Assembly (NCBI GenBank): GCA_023078555.1
Contig: CM041198.1
Span: forward strand, 1,142,856-1,206,855
Length of the DNA stretch: 64,000 nt
Source: Ulva prolifera
Lineage: Eukaryota; Chlorophyta; Ulvophyceae; Ulvales; Ulvaceae
Direction: 5' to 3'
In this document: piece by piece, positions 62,560 to 64,000 of the stretch
How positions within the stretch are numbered: the stretch's first letter is position 1
How the letters are laid out: every line of letters starts with the position of its first letter
Translations under genes and position numbers: made by a program
Notes under the pieces: generated by a model
What the model was told of the DNA's origin: nothing
Databases searched by the model: none
The model's input: the letters and a program-made list of their open reading frames with translations, nothing else

Positions 62560-64000
62560 CTAGCGTGCCCCAAGGAACACGGACAGCCTCCCAACGTTCT
62601 TGGTGATGAGCTGGTACTGACTGGTGTTAGCATGGCTTGCGGGCTTCAGATCAGCCACCAGTTTGATGAGCGCCCGCTGCACGGTTCGGGCGTCCTGCCC
62701 GGACGCCGCACACCTGCATAGCAGCACACACGTCAAGCCATCTGAGACAACCGGCACACCACACAACCAGACCCACACGTGTGCCATGCATGTTTCGTAC
62801 AATCAATCAGCGAACGAACGACATGTACTGGCATTGGTGCGGAGCTGAGACCGAAGCGCATACCTCTGTATAGCGATGAACATCGCTGTGAGCTTGGTGC
62901 TCATGTGCATGAGGGACTCATCATCCATCACGAGCGCCATGCGTTGCGGGCTCTCGAGGTTGCCAAGCACACCCCCCTCCTGTGCACCTGCCGCACCATC
63001 TGCAGCCGCGGCGTCCACGACCTCCGCCTTCACAGCCGCGGCCAACGGCGCCGCTGACCCCCCCGCACCCGAACCCGGCACAGCCTCACCCTCACCCACC
63101 GCACCCCCCTCTGCCACGGGACCACTCACACGCGTGGCGTCCTCCCGCACCCCGTTCTTCGGCGCAGCTGCGGCCTCCCCTACACCCGCCGCTGCATCGT
63201 CTGCAGCGGCGAGCTTTGCAGCTGGCTGCGCTCCCGCCGTGCCCTCCGGGGTCGCGGCAGCAGCCTTCGCGGCTTTCTCGGCGACACGTTTCTGGCGCTG
63301 CTCGTGGAACAGATCGTGCACGAGCGCCGCGGCCTCAGCCATCGACTCCTCCACGATGTACGAGGCGACGGCAGCCACAGACTCGTCGCCACCGGCCGGG
63401 CTCGCTGCGGTCGCGGTCAGGGTGCGGGTGAGCATCGCGTCCGGGCTCGCCGTCTGGTCGACGCGCGCCTTGAGCGCGCTGCACGCCACCGCCAGCTCCT
63501 CGTTCAGCTGCTTGAACTGCAAACACGCACACACATACCTCAGCTTGCGGACGACCGTCACGTGCGCTGGCGCCTTCACGCAGGGATGGCACAGCCATGT
63601 TGCTGCAGGAGCTGCCCTCCCACATCTGTAAGCTACAAGAGGACCTACAAAGTCCGTGACCGGCCACAGCGCAGACCTACTTGCGCGTTCTGAAGCTGTG
63701 AAATTCAAATTCTGATGCTTCAGTATCTGCTATGGGTCGTCAGCCTGACAATGCCCCGCGCCCATGCACATATCACACTCAGAGCTATGCAAGCAGATTG
63801 TCCATGACAGGCATGCGGGCGCAGCGGATCAGAACTGTGCAGGATGAGCACCTCAGCCACTTTGCCCGTGTACAGCTGCTGGAAGTCCTCCTGGAAGGAG
63901 CCGTCGGGGCGCTTGTGGGTGCCCGAGAGGGCCTCATCCAGGAGCGCCTTGAGTTCCGCCATCATCTGCGACTTGCGCTGCACGAGGTTCGACACATCGT
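62560..64000 (-). CDS. Ala-rich helical/coiled-coil protein, 3' part, family unknown
   Basis: Minus-strand exons 64000-63852 (continuing beyond the window), 63516-62864 and 62713-62560 (stop) join in phase. The readable part is about 318 residues. It begins with a charged helix (VQRKSQMMAELKALLDEALS), then DGSFQEDFQQLYTGKVAE, FKQLNEELAVACSALKARVD and VEESMAEAAALVHDLFHEQR. A roughly 90-residue Ala/Gly/Glu linker (about 63250-63000) follows. A more ordered C-terminal helical part comes last (PQRMALVMDDESLMHMSTKL, TVQRALIKLVADLKP, LITKNVGRLSVFLGAR end). I do not recognise the family. Donors are GTGCTC and GTATGC; the last acceptor is CTATGCAG. Confidence 0.6.

Overview
This window looks like nuclear DNA of a photosynthetic eukaryote, most likely a green alga of the Chlorella/trebouxiophyte type; the exact lineage is an inference. 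Genes are broken into many short exons. GC content is high in coding DNA, and Ala/Arg-rich proteins are common. Most introns start GTGCG or GTGTG and end in a CAG that often lies inside a TGCATGCAG motif. There are no operons, bacterial ribosome sites or CRISPR arrays. Exon borders were assembled by hand from reading frame, splice-site phase and family alignment. For every multi-exon gene called here the summed exons keep one frame.

Layout, left to right. 40-2920 (+): Oxa1/YidC membrane insertase of mitochondria. 4388-5234 (-): 3' end of an unidentified gene with two IDW motifs. 6647-9380 (+): leucine carboxyl methyltransferase 1, which methylates PP2A. 10822-14631 (-): FtsH4/Yme1-type mitochondrial i-AAA protease. 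14717-20442: mostly unexplained DNA with a small terminal-inverted-repeat element. 20443-23746 (-): aminotransferase class V fold protein whose PLP lysine is missing. 23771-27895: mostly unexplained. 27896-38523 (+): LRR plus coiled-coil protein of the LRRCC1/VFL1 basal-body family. 38812-42074 (-): NAK/AAK1-family kinase with HWD in place of HRD. 42615-49765 (+): plastid-type kinase-like protein lacking the catalytic Asp. 50808-62270 (+): a very large modular protein of no family I can name, with an LRR block, a DUF4476-like stretch and a repeated short motif. 62560-64000 (-): 3' end of an Ala-rich helical protein that runs off the window.

Themes. Two proteins serve mitochondrial membrane biogenesis and quality control (Oxa1, FtsH4). 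Three act in, or descend from, protein phosphorylation control (LCMT1, NAK kinase, plastid kinase-like), and two of those genes stand head to head over 540 bp. VFL1 points to centriole or basal-body biology. The best candidates for something undescribed are the modular giant at 50808-62270 and the three proteins that keep a fold while losing a hallmark catalytic residue.
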